A stretch of 7,588 nucleotides of DNA from Magnetovibrio sp. (lineage in GTDB: Bacteria > Pseudomonadota > Alphaproteobacteria > Rhodospirillales > Magnetovibrionaceae), in NCBI GenBank assembly GCA_016763255.1, contig JAESUA010000126.1, forward strand, positions 1 to 7,588, read 5' to 3'. Of this stretch, positions 1-5,363 are shown piece after piece (the first letter of the stretch is position 1; each line of letters begins with the position of its first letter). The notes beneath the pieces were generated by a model, which ran no database searches, was not told the origin of the DNA, and worked only from the letters and a program-made list of their open reading frames with translations. A program made the position numbers and the translations under genes.

Positions 1-467
1 TGATCTCACATCACAACAGGCTGCTGGCGGTGCTGCCGTTTGCGGGTGCTCTTTATAAAGACGAAGCGTACGAACTGTTGGAGTTGGTCTCCATGGAAGA
101 CCAAGCCCGGCGGGCCTGTAGCATGTTGGCTTACGGTGATCTCAAACGTCTTGAATTGGCGGTGGCCTTGGCCAACAGCCCGCGGGTTTTGTTGATGGAT
201 GAACCGGCGGCGGGCATGGCACCGAATGAGCGCATCGCCTTGATGCAATTGACCGCAGACATTGTTGCCGAGCGCGGCATCTGCGTGTTGTTCACCGAAC
301 ACGATATGGATGTGGTCTTTACCCATGCGGATCGGGTCATGGTGCTCAACCGTGGTGAAGTGATCGCCATGGGCTTGCCCAGCGAGATCCGCGAAAATGA
401 ACACGTTCAGGCGATCTATCTCGGCACCGGTGCGGTATACGATGAAGACGTCGTAGGGAGGGCCTGA
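1..467 (+). CDS. livG: Branched-chain amino acid/amide-type ABC transporter ATPase, LivG-like (5' end missing)
   Basis: This is the C-terminal part of one of the two cytoplasmic ATPases of a HAAT-type (Liv) ABC importer. The reading frame is open from base 3, so the true start and the Walker A motif lie left of the window. About 154 residues are visible. They show an ABC signature region (LAYGDLKRLELA, usually LSYGEQRRLEIA), Walker B with the D-loop (VLLMDEPAAGMAP, the AAGM being characteristic of LivG) and the switch histidine in FTEHDMDVVF. The stop TGA at 465-467 is 2 bases before the start of the livF-like gene, so the two are co-transcribed and probably translationally coupled. The substrate cannot be read from the ATPase. 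Liv-type systems also import aromatic and dicarboxylic acids, which would suit the catabolic genes nearby. The family call is firm; the substrate is unknown. Confidence 0.93.
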   Translation, partial: ISHHNRLLAVLPFAGALYKDEAYELLELVSMEDQARRACSMLAYGDLKRLELAVALANSPRVLLMDEPAAGMAPNERIALMQLTADIVAERGICVLFTEHDMDVVFTHADRVMVLNRGEVIAMGLPSEIRENEHVQAIYLGTGAVYDEDVVGRA

Positions 468-469
468 TA

Positions 470-1180
470 ATGACCATGAAACTCGATGTACACAGCCTTA
501 ACAGTTATTACGGTGGGGCGCATATTCTCACCGATGTGCACCTGAAGGCCGATACCGGCGAAGTGGTGGCGCTTTTAGGCCGCAACGGCGCGGGCAAATC
601 AACGACCTTTGCCACCCTGGTTGGCTTGGTGCCCAAATGCCATGGCACGATTGTATTCAATGGCGATGAAATCTGCGGCAAACCGACCCACGAGATTGCC
701 CGTTTGGGACTTGGTTACGTGCCGGAAGACCGGCGCATCTTCACCGATTTGACGGTTGAAGAAAACCTTATGGTCGGTGAGCAGCCCGCCCGTGACGGCG
801 TGCGGCCTTGGTCCACCGAGATGATATTCGAATTTTTCCCCAATTTGGCGGAAATGCGCAAACGCCCCGGCGGTCAAATGTCTGGTGGTGAACAGCAAAT
901 GTTGACCATCGCGCGAACCTTGATGGGCAATCCACTGCTGGTCCTTCTGGATGAGCCGTCGGAAGGTTTGGCCCCGAAAATTGTCGAAGAAATGGCCAAG
1001 GCGATCATCGAAATGAAACGCCATGGCCTGAGCGTCGTGATTTCCGAACAGAACCTTCATTTTGCCCGCCTGATTTCGGATCGTGCCTACATCATCGAAA
1101 AAGGCTGCATCCGTTTTGACGGGACCATGAAAGAGCTGGCAGACAACGAAGACATCAGTAATGCCTACCTTGCCGTCTGA
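470..1180 (+). CDS. livF: Branched-chain amino acid/amide-type ABC transporter ATPase, LivF-like
   Basis: This is the second ATPase of the Liv-type importer, 236 residues, which is normal for LivF. Walker A is GRNGAGKST (residues 37-45), followed by the Q-loop region with GYVPEDRRIFTDLTVEENL (82-100), the signature MSGGEQQ (137-143) and Walker B LVLLDEPSEGLAP (157-169). The switch position carries Gln in ISEQN (191-195) instead of His. This is typical of LivF proteins and not a defect. The start ATG at 470 has an excellent Shine-Dalgarno AGGGAGGG at 455-462 with a 7-base spacer, lying inside the end of the preceding gene. An in-frame ATG two codons later is possible but less well placed. A hairpin terminator follows the stop, so these two ATPases probably end a transporter operon whose permease and binding-protein genes lie to the left. 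A link to the catabolic genes on the right is inference from proximity. Confidence 0.95.
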   Translation: MTMKLDVHSLNSYYGGAHILTDVHLKADTGEVVALLGRNGAGKSTTFATLVGLVPKCHGTIVFNGDEICGKPTHEIARLGLGYVPEDRRIFTDLTVEENLMVGEQPARDGVRPWSTEMIFEFFPNLAEMRKRPGGQMSGGEQQMLTIARTLMGNPLLVLLDEPSEGLAPKIVEEMAKAIIEMKRHGLSVVISEQNLHFARLISDRAYIIEKGCIRFDGTMKELADNEDISNAYLAV

Positions 1181-1200
1181 TTAAATTGCCCGTTTGTTGC

Positions 1201-1236
1201 AAAAGGCTCTGCTCTAAGAATGGTGCGGGGCCTTTT
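1201..1236 (+). terminator. Rho-independent-type hairpin terminator after livF
   Basis: A 12-bp stem (1201-1212 with 1225-1236, including two G-U pairs) encloses a 12-base loop. The left arm starts AAAAGG and the right arm ends CCTTTT, giving an A-tract/T-tract hairpin 20 bases after the livF stop. It separates the transporter operon from the MarR gene. The T-run is only four bases and lies inside the stem, so termination strength is uncertain. Confidence 0.75.
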
Positions 1237-1242
1237 CAACTG

Positions 1243-1271
1243 TTGAGTAAACGGTATTCTGCTACTAAAAG
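1243..1271 (+). promoter_or_regulatory. Possible sigma70-type promoter of the MarR gene
   Basis: TTGAGT (1243-1248) and TAAAAG (1266-1271) are separated by 17 bases, between the livF terminator and the MarR Shine-Dalgarno. Each box is only a partial match to consensus. The TGTATACA palindrome seen in the divergent control region at 3838-4161 is absent here, so there is no sign that the same operator controls this gene. Confidence 0.35.
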
Positions 1272-1285
1272 TATGTGATATTGAA

Positions 1286-1292
1286 AGAGGGG
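1286..1292 (+). promoter_or_regulatory. Ribosome binding site that decides the TTG start of the MarR gene
   Basis: AGAGGGG is followed by a 9-base spacer and TTG at 1302. The upstream in-frame GTG at 1275 has no recognisable Shine-Dalgarno, so the TTG is the better start despite being a rare codon. Confidence 0.6.
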
Positions 1293-1301
1293 ATATTTAA
1301 G

Positions 1302-1757
1302 TTGGCAAAAAACAGACGGGCACCGGTGACGGACGAAGCCGAAGACAGCTCCTACATACTCGACGATCAAGTTGGTTTTATTTTGCGTCAGGTGGGGCAG
1401 CGCCACAGCATCATTTTTGCCGACCGCATGGTCGATGGCCTGACCCCGACCCAGTACGCCGCGATGGCTAAATTGGATGAACTTGGCTCTTGTTCACAAA
1501 ATAAATTGGGCCGTCTGACGGCTATGGATGCCGCGACCATCAAAGGCGTGGTGGATCGTCTCGCTAAGCGTAATTTGGTCGACAGCAGACCAGATGCCGA
1601 TGATGGTCGTCGGCGGATTGTCGAATTGACCCGCAAGGGCCGTGGCGTGATCGAACAGGCCATTCCTTTGGCCCAGGAAATAACGGAAGAGACCCTAAGG
1701 CCTCTTCCGCCGGCGCATCGTATTACGTTCTTGAAACTGTTGACCCGACTGCGTTAG
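1302..1757 (+). CDS. MarR-family transcriptional regulator
   Basis: This is a 151-residue winged-helix DNA-binding protein, expected to act as a homodimeric, ligand-released repressor. The core reads LTPTQYAAMAKLDELG (47-62), then helix-turn-helix residues around 66-90 with recognition helix DAATIKGVVDRLAKR (76-90), then the wing with the MarR-typical acidic/arginine turn DADDGRRR (98-105). Flanking N- and C-terminal helices would form the dimer interface. TTG at 1302 is chosen on its Shine-Dalgarno; starting at GTG 1275 would add nine residues. MarR proteins beside aromatic catabolism genes often sense the aromatic acid or its CoA ester. Here the likely targets are the divergent promoters at 3838-4161, but this is inference, and a regulator outside the window could also own those sites. 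The stop codon overlaps the stop of the opposing oxidoreductase gene by four bases. Confidence 0.92.
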   Translation: MAKNRRAPVTDEAEDSSYILDDQVGFILRQVGQRHSIIFADRMVDGLTPTQYAAMAKLDELGSCSQNKLGRLTAMDAATIKGVVDRLAKRNLVDSRPDADDGRRRIVELTRKGRGVIEQAIPLAQEITEETLRPLPPAHRITFLKLLTRLR

Positions 1758-3466
1758 TTCGCAAACCAACGGTCGCGCTGCTTGTTGGTGTCTTGCGCCG
1801 AGTGACGCGCCGTTTTGGCGGTCGGCGGAAGTGCTTCTTCGACAAAGAAATCGGGCAGGGCATCATCGTCTTCATTAAAACCTGCAGCCTGGTTGAAAGC
1901 GTGCTCCAGCTTTAGGGTCTCACGCCCCAATTGTGCAATGAACTCAGGTTTTAAGGATGTTGCGAAGGCGGCATTGATGGCGTCGGTGATGAGCGCCGCG
2001 TTGACCTCGGTGACGGAGCGGCCAAAGACGCACAGCCCCAAGGAATCCGCAGCGGCGCTGTTGACCTGCGCGCCTAAGCTAGCCTCGGTGATTTCTTCAG
2101 TGGTTTTACCTTTGCAGAGGAAGGACGGAAGGTTGCCTGCGGTGTGGTCGGCACCTTGGGCGGTTAACATCATGGTCACCCCGGTCACTTCGATGACGCG
2201 CGGATCATAAGCGCTGAGCGCTTGATTCTTGATCACCGAAATGCGCTTGACCTCAAAATGGCGGCCGACATGGCCGGTGCCTTGGGCATACAAACGGCCT
2301 TTGTCGGTGCCCTTGCGGATGTCTTCGAGGACTTCGGCCATAAAGGCTGCGTCGCCAAATTCGCCGACCCCGGCTTCCATCAACACACCGATCATGGCAC
2401 CGGTTTCGATGGTGTCGATGCCAAGGTCATTGGCCACATCGTTGAGACGCGCGACTTCATCGGGGTGGGTGAGGCCACAGTTGGTGCCCATCAAACCGAT
2501 GGTTTCATATCCCAAGGGCGAGACCATTTCATTGCCATTTTCGTCGGCATAGATGTTCGAGCACTTGATCTGGCAGCCCGGCATGCAGGCATGAGTTGGT
2601 TCACCACCGCGTTCCAGGTTCTGAGTGCGAATGTAATCACCACCCATTTTGAGCGGTTCGATGTTTGAATCCACCAGTTGGCCATTGCTGAAGTTGCGCA
2701 CCGGCAGGCCGCCTACGGTGTTGGTGAAATCGGCAACGATGGCGGTGCCATACTTGCTGAAGGTTTCGATGGCGGCTTCTTTGCGCAGTAGTGCACCATA
2801 CTCTTTGACCGCACCGATGAGTCCTTTGCGATCATGGTAGGTCGGCAATTTATGCTTATCGATGACAATCGCTTTAACTTTTTTGCTGCCCATCACCGCG
2901 CCAACACCGCCGCGCGCGGCAAATCGTGTCGGGCGGTTTTCCGGATCGCTAAACGCAATGCCTGCCAATAAACCCTGGTATTCGCCCACCGGGCCGCACA
3001 GTGCGATGCTGACTTTGTCGCCGTATTTTTCATGGAGCAGTGCGGCGGCTTCGAAGTTGCCCTTGGCCATGTAAGGCGCGGCGCTTTCAAATGTAATCTC
3101 GCCGTCTTTGGGGATGCGGATCACCACCCAATCATCTGAAGCGTTGTTCAGGGTTAGGCCACTGAGCTCCAATTGACCCAATGCCAGGGCAAAGGTGCCG
3201 CCGGAATTGGCTTCTTTGATGCCACCGGTCAACGGGCTCTTGCAGCCGACGCTCAAGCGGTTGCCGTTGGAGAAGTTTGATCCGGCAAATGGCCCTGCCG
3301 AAAAAATCAGCAAGTTTTGTGGTGACAGCGGATCAACCGTGGCGATGTTGCGCTCAACCAGTGTTTTGGCGATGTAATGACGTCCGGCTTTGGCCAGGGT
3401 CTCGCCATCCATGTGCTCGGTTTTGATGGATCGTGTGGCCAGATCAATATGAAGGTGTTTGCGCAT
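1754..3466 (-). CDS. Aldehyde:ferredoxin oxidoreductase (AOR) family tungsten/molybdenum enzyme
   Basis: This 570-residue protein belongs to the AOR family, which carries tungsto- or molybdo-bispterin and one 4Fe-4S cluster, usually oxidises aldehydes to acids with ferredoxin, and acts in the cytoplasm. The N-terminal pterin domain has GPFAGSNFSNGNRLSVGCKS (58-77) and SPLTGGIKEANSGG (77-90). GRGGVGAVMGSKKVKA matches with ARGG at residue 184. Cluster ligands are Cys294, Cys298 and Cys302 (CMPGCQIKC) with Cys479 in DSLGLC. GYETIGLMG (319-327), AYDPR (419-423) and ADHTAG (439-444) are the usual active-site and pterin blocks. The Cys spacing is CX3CX3C rather than the CX2CX3C of classical archaeal AOR, pointing to a less-characterised branch (E. 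coli YdhV-like, from memory). The start at 3466 has GGGAG eight bases upstream and fits the family N-terminus; ATG at 3487 would add seven residues. The ferredoxin gene lies 38 bases upstream on the same strand and is its likely redox partner. Glutarate semialdehyde as substrate is inferred from the neighbours. Confidence 0.9.
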   Translation of the reverse strand: MRKHLHIDLATRSIKTEHMDGETLAKAGRHYIAKTLVERNIATVDPLSPQNLLIFSAGPFAGSNFSNGNRLSVGCKSPLTGGIKEANSGGTFALALGQLELSGLTLNNASDDWVVIRIPKDGEITFESAAPYMAKGNFEAAALLHEKYGDKVSIALCGPVGEYQGLLAGIAFSDPENRPTRFAARGGVGAVMGSKKVKAIVIDKHKLPTYHDRKGLIGAVKEYGALLRKEAAIETFSKYGTAIVADFTNTVGGLPVRNFSNGQLVDSNIEPLKMGGDYIRTQNLERGGEPTHACMPGCQIKCSNIYADENGNEMVSPLGYETIGLMGTNCGLTHPDEVARLNDVANDLGIDTIETGAMIGVLMEAGVGEFGDAAFMAEVLEDIRKGTDKGRLYAQGTGHVGRHFEVKRISVIKNQALSAYDPRVIEVTGVTMMLTAQGADHTAGNLPSFLCKGKTTEEITEASLGAQVNSAAADSLGLCVFGRSVTEVNAALITDAINAAFATSLKPEFIAQLGRETLKLEHAFNQAAGFNEDDDALPDFFVEEALPPTAKTARHSAQDTNKQRDRWFAN

Positions 3467-3474
3467 TGTGCGAT

Positions 3475-3479
3475 CTCCC
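3475..3479 (-). promoter_or_regulatory. Ribosome binding site deciding the AOR-family start
   Basis: On the minus strand GGGAG precedes ATG at 3466 by 8 bases. The alternative ATG at 3487 has a weaker AAGG. The product starting at 3466 begins directly with the usual family N-terminus. Confidence 0.6.
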
Positions 3480-3504
3480 TGTGGCATTCTAAGTGCCTTT
3501 TTGG

Positions 3505-3837
3505 TTAGGTGGCAGCCGGTTTTTCGGATAACAGTTCACGTTTGCCTGCGCGGCCGTTCCAGTCATCGGCGTCGCCAGGGGCATCGCCCTTGACGGTGAT
3601 GTTAGGCCATTTTTCGGCAAGGGTGCGGTTGATTTCGATCCATGGCTCGGCACCATCTTCGGTGTCGGCAATAATGGCTTCGGCCGGGCATTCGGGTTCA
3701 CACACACCACAATCGATGCATTCGTCCGGATTGATGGCGAGGAAATTTTCGCCTTCGTAGAAACAATCTACTGGGCACACTTCGACACAATCTTGGAACT
3801 TACATTTGATGCAGTTTTCGGTGACCACATAAGTCAT
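3505..3837 (-). CDS. fdxA: 7Fe ferredoxin (3Fe-4S/4Fe-4S), Azotobacter FdI type
   Basis: This is a 110-residue soluble electron carrier. Cysteines lie at 9, 12, 17, 21, 25, 40, 43, 46 and 50. After removal of Met1 they coincide with positions 8, 11, 16, 20, 24, 39, 42, 45 and 49 of Azotobacter vinelandii ferredoxin I, where 8/16/49 bind the 3Fe-4S and 20/39/42/45 the 4Fe-4S cluster. The sequence around them ([19 protein letters not shown] and [16 protein letters not shown]) is nearly that of FdI. The C-terminal half (from about residue 57) is the usual acidic extension with [19 protein letters not shown] at 3837 is chosen because GAGG lies nine bases upstream and the protein then begins exactly like FdI. 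The longer reading frame to 3900 would run through the promoter and operator. The gene is first in the leftward operon, followed by the AOR-family gene, suggesting it accepts that enzyme's electrons. Confidence 0.95.
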   Translation of the reverse strand: MTYVVTENCIKCKFQDCVEVCPVDCFYEGENFLAINPDECIDCGVCEPECPAEAIIADTEDGAEPWIEINRTLAEKWPNITVKGDAPGDADDWNGRAGKRELLSEKPAAT

Positions 3838-3846
3838 TTGACTTAA

Positions 3847-3850
3847 CCTC
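3847..3850 (-). promoter_or_regulatory. Ribosome binding site of the ferredoxin gene
   Basis: GAGG on the minus strand is followed by nine bases and ATG at 3837. It supports the short, FdI-like start. Confidence 0.55.
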
Positions 3851-3858
3851 GTATAATG

Positions 3859-3870
3859 TTTGTATACAAA
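3859..3870. promoter_or_regulatory. Operator candidate at the ferredoxin-AOR promoter
   Basis: TTTGTATACAAA is a perfect 12-base palindrome immediately downstream of the proposed -10 of the leftward promoter, so a bound protein would sit on the transcription start. On the minus strand it is part of a 15-base sequence (ATTTATTTGTATACA, 3861-3875) that recurs at the gcdH promoter. The palindrome suits a dimeric winged-helix repressor (MarR or GntR type); which one is not shown by the sequence. Confidence 0.6.
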
Positions 3871-3900
3871 TAAATAAGCCATGCTCAAGGTTGGTGTCAA
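3871..3900 (-). promoter_or_regulatory. sigma70-type promoter of the ferredoxin-AOR operon
   Basis: On the minus strand a perfect TTGACA (3900 to 3895) is followed after 18 bases by TATTTA (3876 to 3871); a 17-base spacing gives TTATTT. The -10 is poor, which suits a regulated promoter. The -35 also forms one arm of an inverted repeat GTCAA-GTT-TTGAC (3896-3908). The start would lie within the operator palindrome, leaving a short leader of about 25-30 bases. Confidence 0.55.
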
Positions 3901-4013
3901 GTTTTGACGTGATATGTCTGTAATGCGATGATTTTATGGAGTTTTACTGTTTGCTAAATTGTGTATTGGTTCGCAATGGCCCGCTTTTGTGATAAGCAAT
4001 ATGCAAAATATAT

Positions 4014-4042
4014 TTGACAGTATGCTAATGAAAATTTATTTG
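4014..4042 (+). promoter_or_regulatory. sigma70-type promoter of the gcdH operon
   Basis: A perfect TTGACA (4014-4019) is followed after 17 bases by TATTTG (4037-4042), a weak -10 that overlaps the operator candidate at 4034-4048. The predicted transcript would have a leader of roughly 110 bases before gcdH. Confidence 0.55.
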
Positions 4043-4048
4043 TATACA
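4034..4048. promoter_or_regulatory. Operator candidate at the gcdH promoter
   Basis: ATTTATTTGTATACA is identical over 15 bases to the minus-strand sequence at the ferredoxin-AOR promoter, in mirror orientation. The perfect palindromic core is TGTATACA (4041-4048). It overlaps the proposed -10, so binding should block transcription. Confidence 0.6.
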
Positions 4049-4161
4049 TACGCGTAACGCGTCCGGCTGGTGTTGTGCCACGGCGGGGGCGTGCGACCAT
4101 TTCTTGGGTGCCCGGTAGGGCAGGCCGTTTGATTAGACAGTGAATAGCAGGAGACGCATAG

Positions 4162-5349
4162 ATGTCCGCTGACCGTGTTGCCTTTAATTGGGAAGATCCG
4201 TTTTTGTTGAGCGATCAGCTTAGCGAAGATGAGCGTTTGATCATGAATTCGAGCCGCGATTTTTGTGAGGACGTCCTGATGCCGGGGATCGTTGAGGCGA
4301 ACCGCCATGAAGTCTTCGACCGTGAACTGATGAATAAGTTTGGCGAGATGGGCCTGTTGGGCTCGACCCTGCCCGAAGAGTACGGTTGTGCCGGCGTCAA
4401 TCACGTCTGTTACGGCCTGGCGGCGCGTGAAGTGGAACGCGTCGACAGCGGATATCGGTCCGCCATGTCGGTGCAGTCGTCCTTGGTCATGCACCCCATT
4501 TATGAGTATGGCAGCGAAGAGCAACGCAAAAAGTACCTGCCCAAGCTTGCGACCGGCGAATGGGTCGGCTGTTTTGGTTTGACTGAGCCCGATCACGGCT
4601 CCGATCCCGGCGGTATGAAATCGCGCGCGGAAAAAATTGACGGTGGATACAAACTCACCGGCAACAAGATGTGGATCACCAACAGCCCCATCGCCGACAT
4701 CGCGGTGGTGTGGGCCAAGCTTGACGGTGTGATCCGCGGCTTTATTTTGGAACGCGGCATGGACGGATTGTCGTTTCCCAAGATCGAAGGCAAACTTTCC
4801 CTGCGCGCTTCGATCACCGGTGAAATCGTCATGGACGGTGTGGACGTTCCGCAAGAAAACCTGTTGCCCAATGCCAAAGGTCTGGGCGGCCCGTTCGGTT
4901 GCCTCAACAAGGCCCGATACGGCATCGCTTGGGGTGCACTGGGCGCGGCAGAATTTTGTTGGCAGGCGGCGCGTCAATACACCATGGACCGCAACCAATT
5001 CGGTCGCCCCTTGGCCGCCAATCAGTTGGTGCAGATGAAACTCGCCAACATGCAGACGGAAATCACCTTGGCCTTGCAAAGCTGCTTGAGTGTCGGGCGG
5101 ATGCTCGATGAAGGAACCTGCGCGCCGGAAAATATCTCCATGATTAAGCGCAACTCTTGCGGCAAGGCTTTGGATATCGCCCGGGTGTCACGCGACATGC
5201 ACGGCGGTAACGGCTTTAGCGATGAATTTCATATCATGCGTCACATGGTGAACCTGGAAACGGTCAACACCTACGAGGGCACCCATGACATTCATGGCCT
5301 GATCCTCGGCCGTGCTCAAACCGGCCTGCAGGCTTTCTCCGGCGCATAA
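4162..5349 (+). CDS. gcdH: Glutaryl-CoA dehydrogenase (decarboxylating type)
   Basis: This 395-residue FAD flavoenzyme oxidises and decarboxylates glutaryl-CoA to crotonyl-CoA, passing electrons to electron-transfer flavoprotein. The whole chain follows human GCDH closely: [20 protein letters not shown] (97-116), the FAD/substrate block [14 protein letters not shown] (136-149), WITNSP (171-176), SLRAS (213-217), LGGPFGCLN (241-249), [11 protein letters not shown] (252-262) and the C-terminal [10 protein letters not shown] (369-378). The catalytic base is Glu372 (human Glu370). Arg99 matches human Arg94. Tyr371 and Glu92 match human Tyr369 and Glu87, which are kept in decarboxylating enzymes and changed in the non-decarboxylating ones. 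AGGAG lies eight bases before ATG 4162. It is the first gene of the rightward operon, with the CoA-transferase 14 bases downstream. Confidence 0.96.
   Translation: MSADRVAFNWEDPFLLSDQLSEDERLIMNSSRDFCEDVLMPGIVEANRHEVFDRELMNKFGEMGLLGSTLPEEYGCAGVNHVCYGLAAREVERVDSGYRSAMSVQSSLVMHPIYEYGSEEQRKKYLPKLATGEWVGCFGLTEPDHGSDPGGMKSRAEKIDGGYKLTGNKMWITNSPIADIAVVWAKLDGVIRGFILERGMDGLSFPKIEGKLSLRASITGEIVMDGVDVPQENLLPNAKGLGGPFGCLNKARYGIAWGALGAAEFCWQAARQYTMDRNQFGRPLAANQLVQMKLANMQTEITLALQSCLSVGRMLDEGTCAPENISMIKRNSCGKALDIARVSRDMHGGNGFSDEFHIMRHMVNLETVNTYEGTHDIHGLILGRAQTGLQAFSGA
5139..5156 (+). repeat. 18-base exact repeat, copy 1 (in gcdH)
   Basis: CATGATTAAGCGCAACTC also occurs at 6296-6313 in the CoA-transferase gene, in the same reading frame, and encodes MIKRNS in both unrelated proteins. 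Confidence 0.6.
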
Positions 5350-5363
5350 AGAAGGAAACTGTC

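Larger units (their letters stand above)
3838..4161. promoter_or_regulatory. Divergent control region between the ferredoxin-AOR and gcdH operons
   Basis: This 324-base AT-rich stretch has no gene and separates two operons transcribed outward. It holds the two promoters and two mirrored operator candidates listed separately. The right part (4050-4161) is a GC-richer leader of about 110 bases before gcdH. That leader has a doubled ACGCGT (4050-4055 and 4057-4062), a small perfect hairpin TGCCC-GGTA-GGGCA (4109-4122) and the gcdH Shine-Dalgarno AGGAG (4149-4153). The middle (about 3909-4013) is AT-rich with no motif I can name. Confidence 0.8.

Noticed and set aside
433..442. Another GTATAC hexamer at 435-440, as an operator copy
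   Set aside because: It lies in the coding end of livG, the palindrome does not extend to TGTATACA, and no promoter is near.
1275..1301. GTG at 1275 as the MarR start
   Set aside because: No Shine-Dalgarno precedes it, whereas TTG at 1302 has AGAGGGG nine bases upstream. It remains possible.
2222..2668. 148-codon plus-strand open frame inside the oxidoreductase gene
   Set aside because: It is antisense to well-conserved AOR-family sequence including the Fe-S motif; its composition is that of a shadow frame.
3838..3900. Longer ferredoxin start at 3900 adding 21 residues
   Set aside because: The added segment translates the promoter and operator. The ATG at 3837 has a ribosome binding site and gives the exact FdI-type N-terminus.
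3949..4007. Loose inverted similarity between TTTGCTAAATTG and CAATATGCAAA
   Set aside because: Arms are imperfect, AT-rich and about 35 bases apart, as expected by chance in this composition.
4036..5079. 347-codon open frame on the minus strand opposite gcdH
   Set aside because: It lies almost wholly antisense to the strongly conserved gcdH coding sequence, resembles no family I know and starts without a clear ribosome binding site. It is a shadow of GC-biased codon use.
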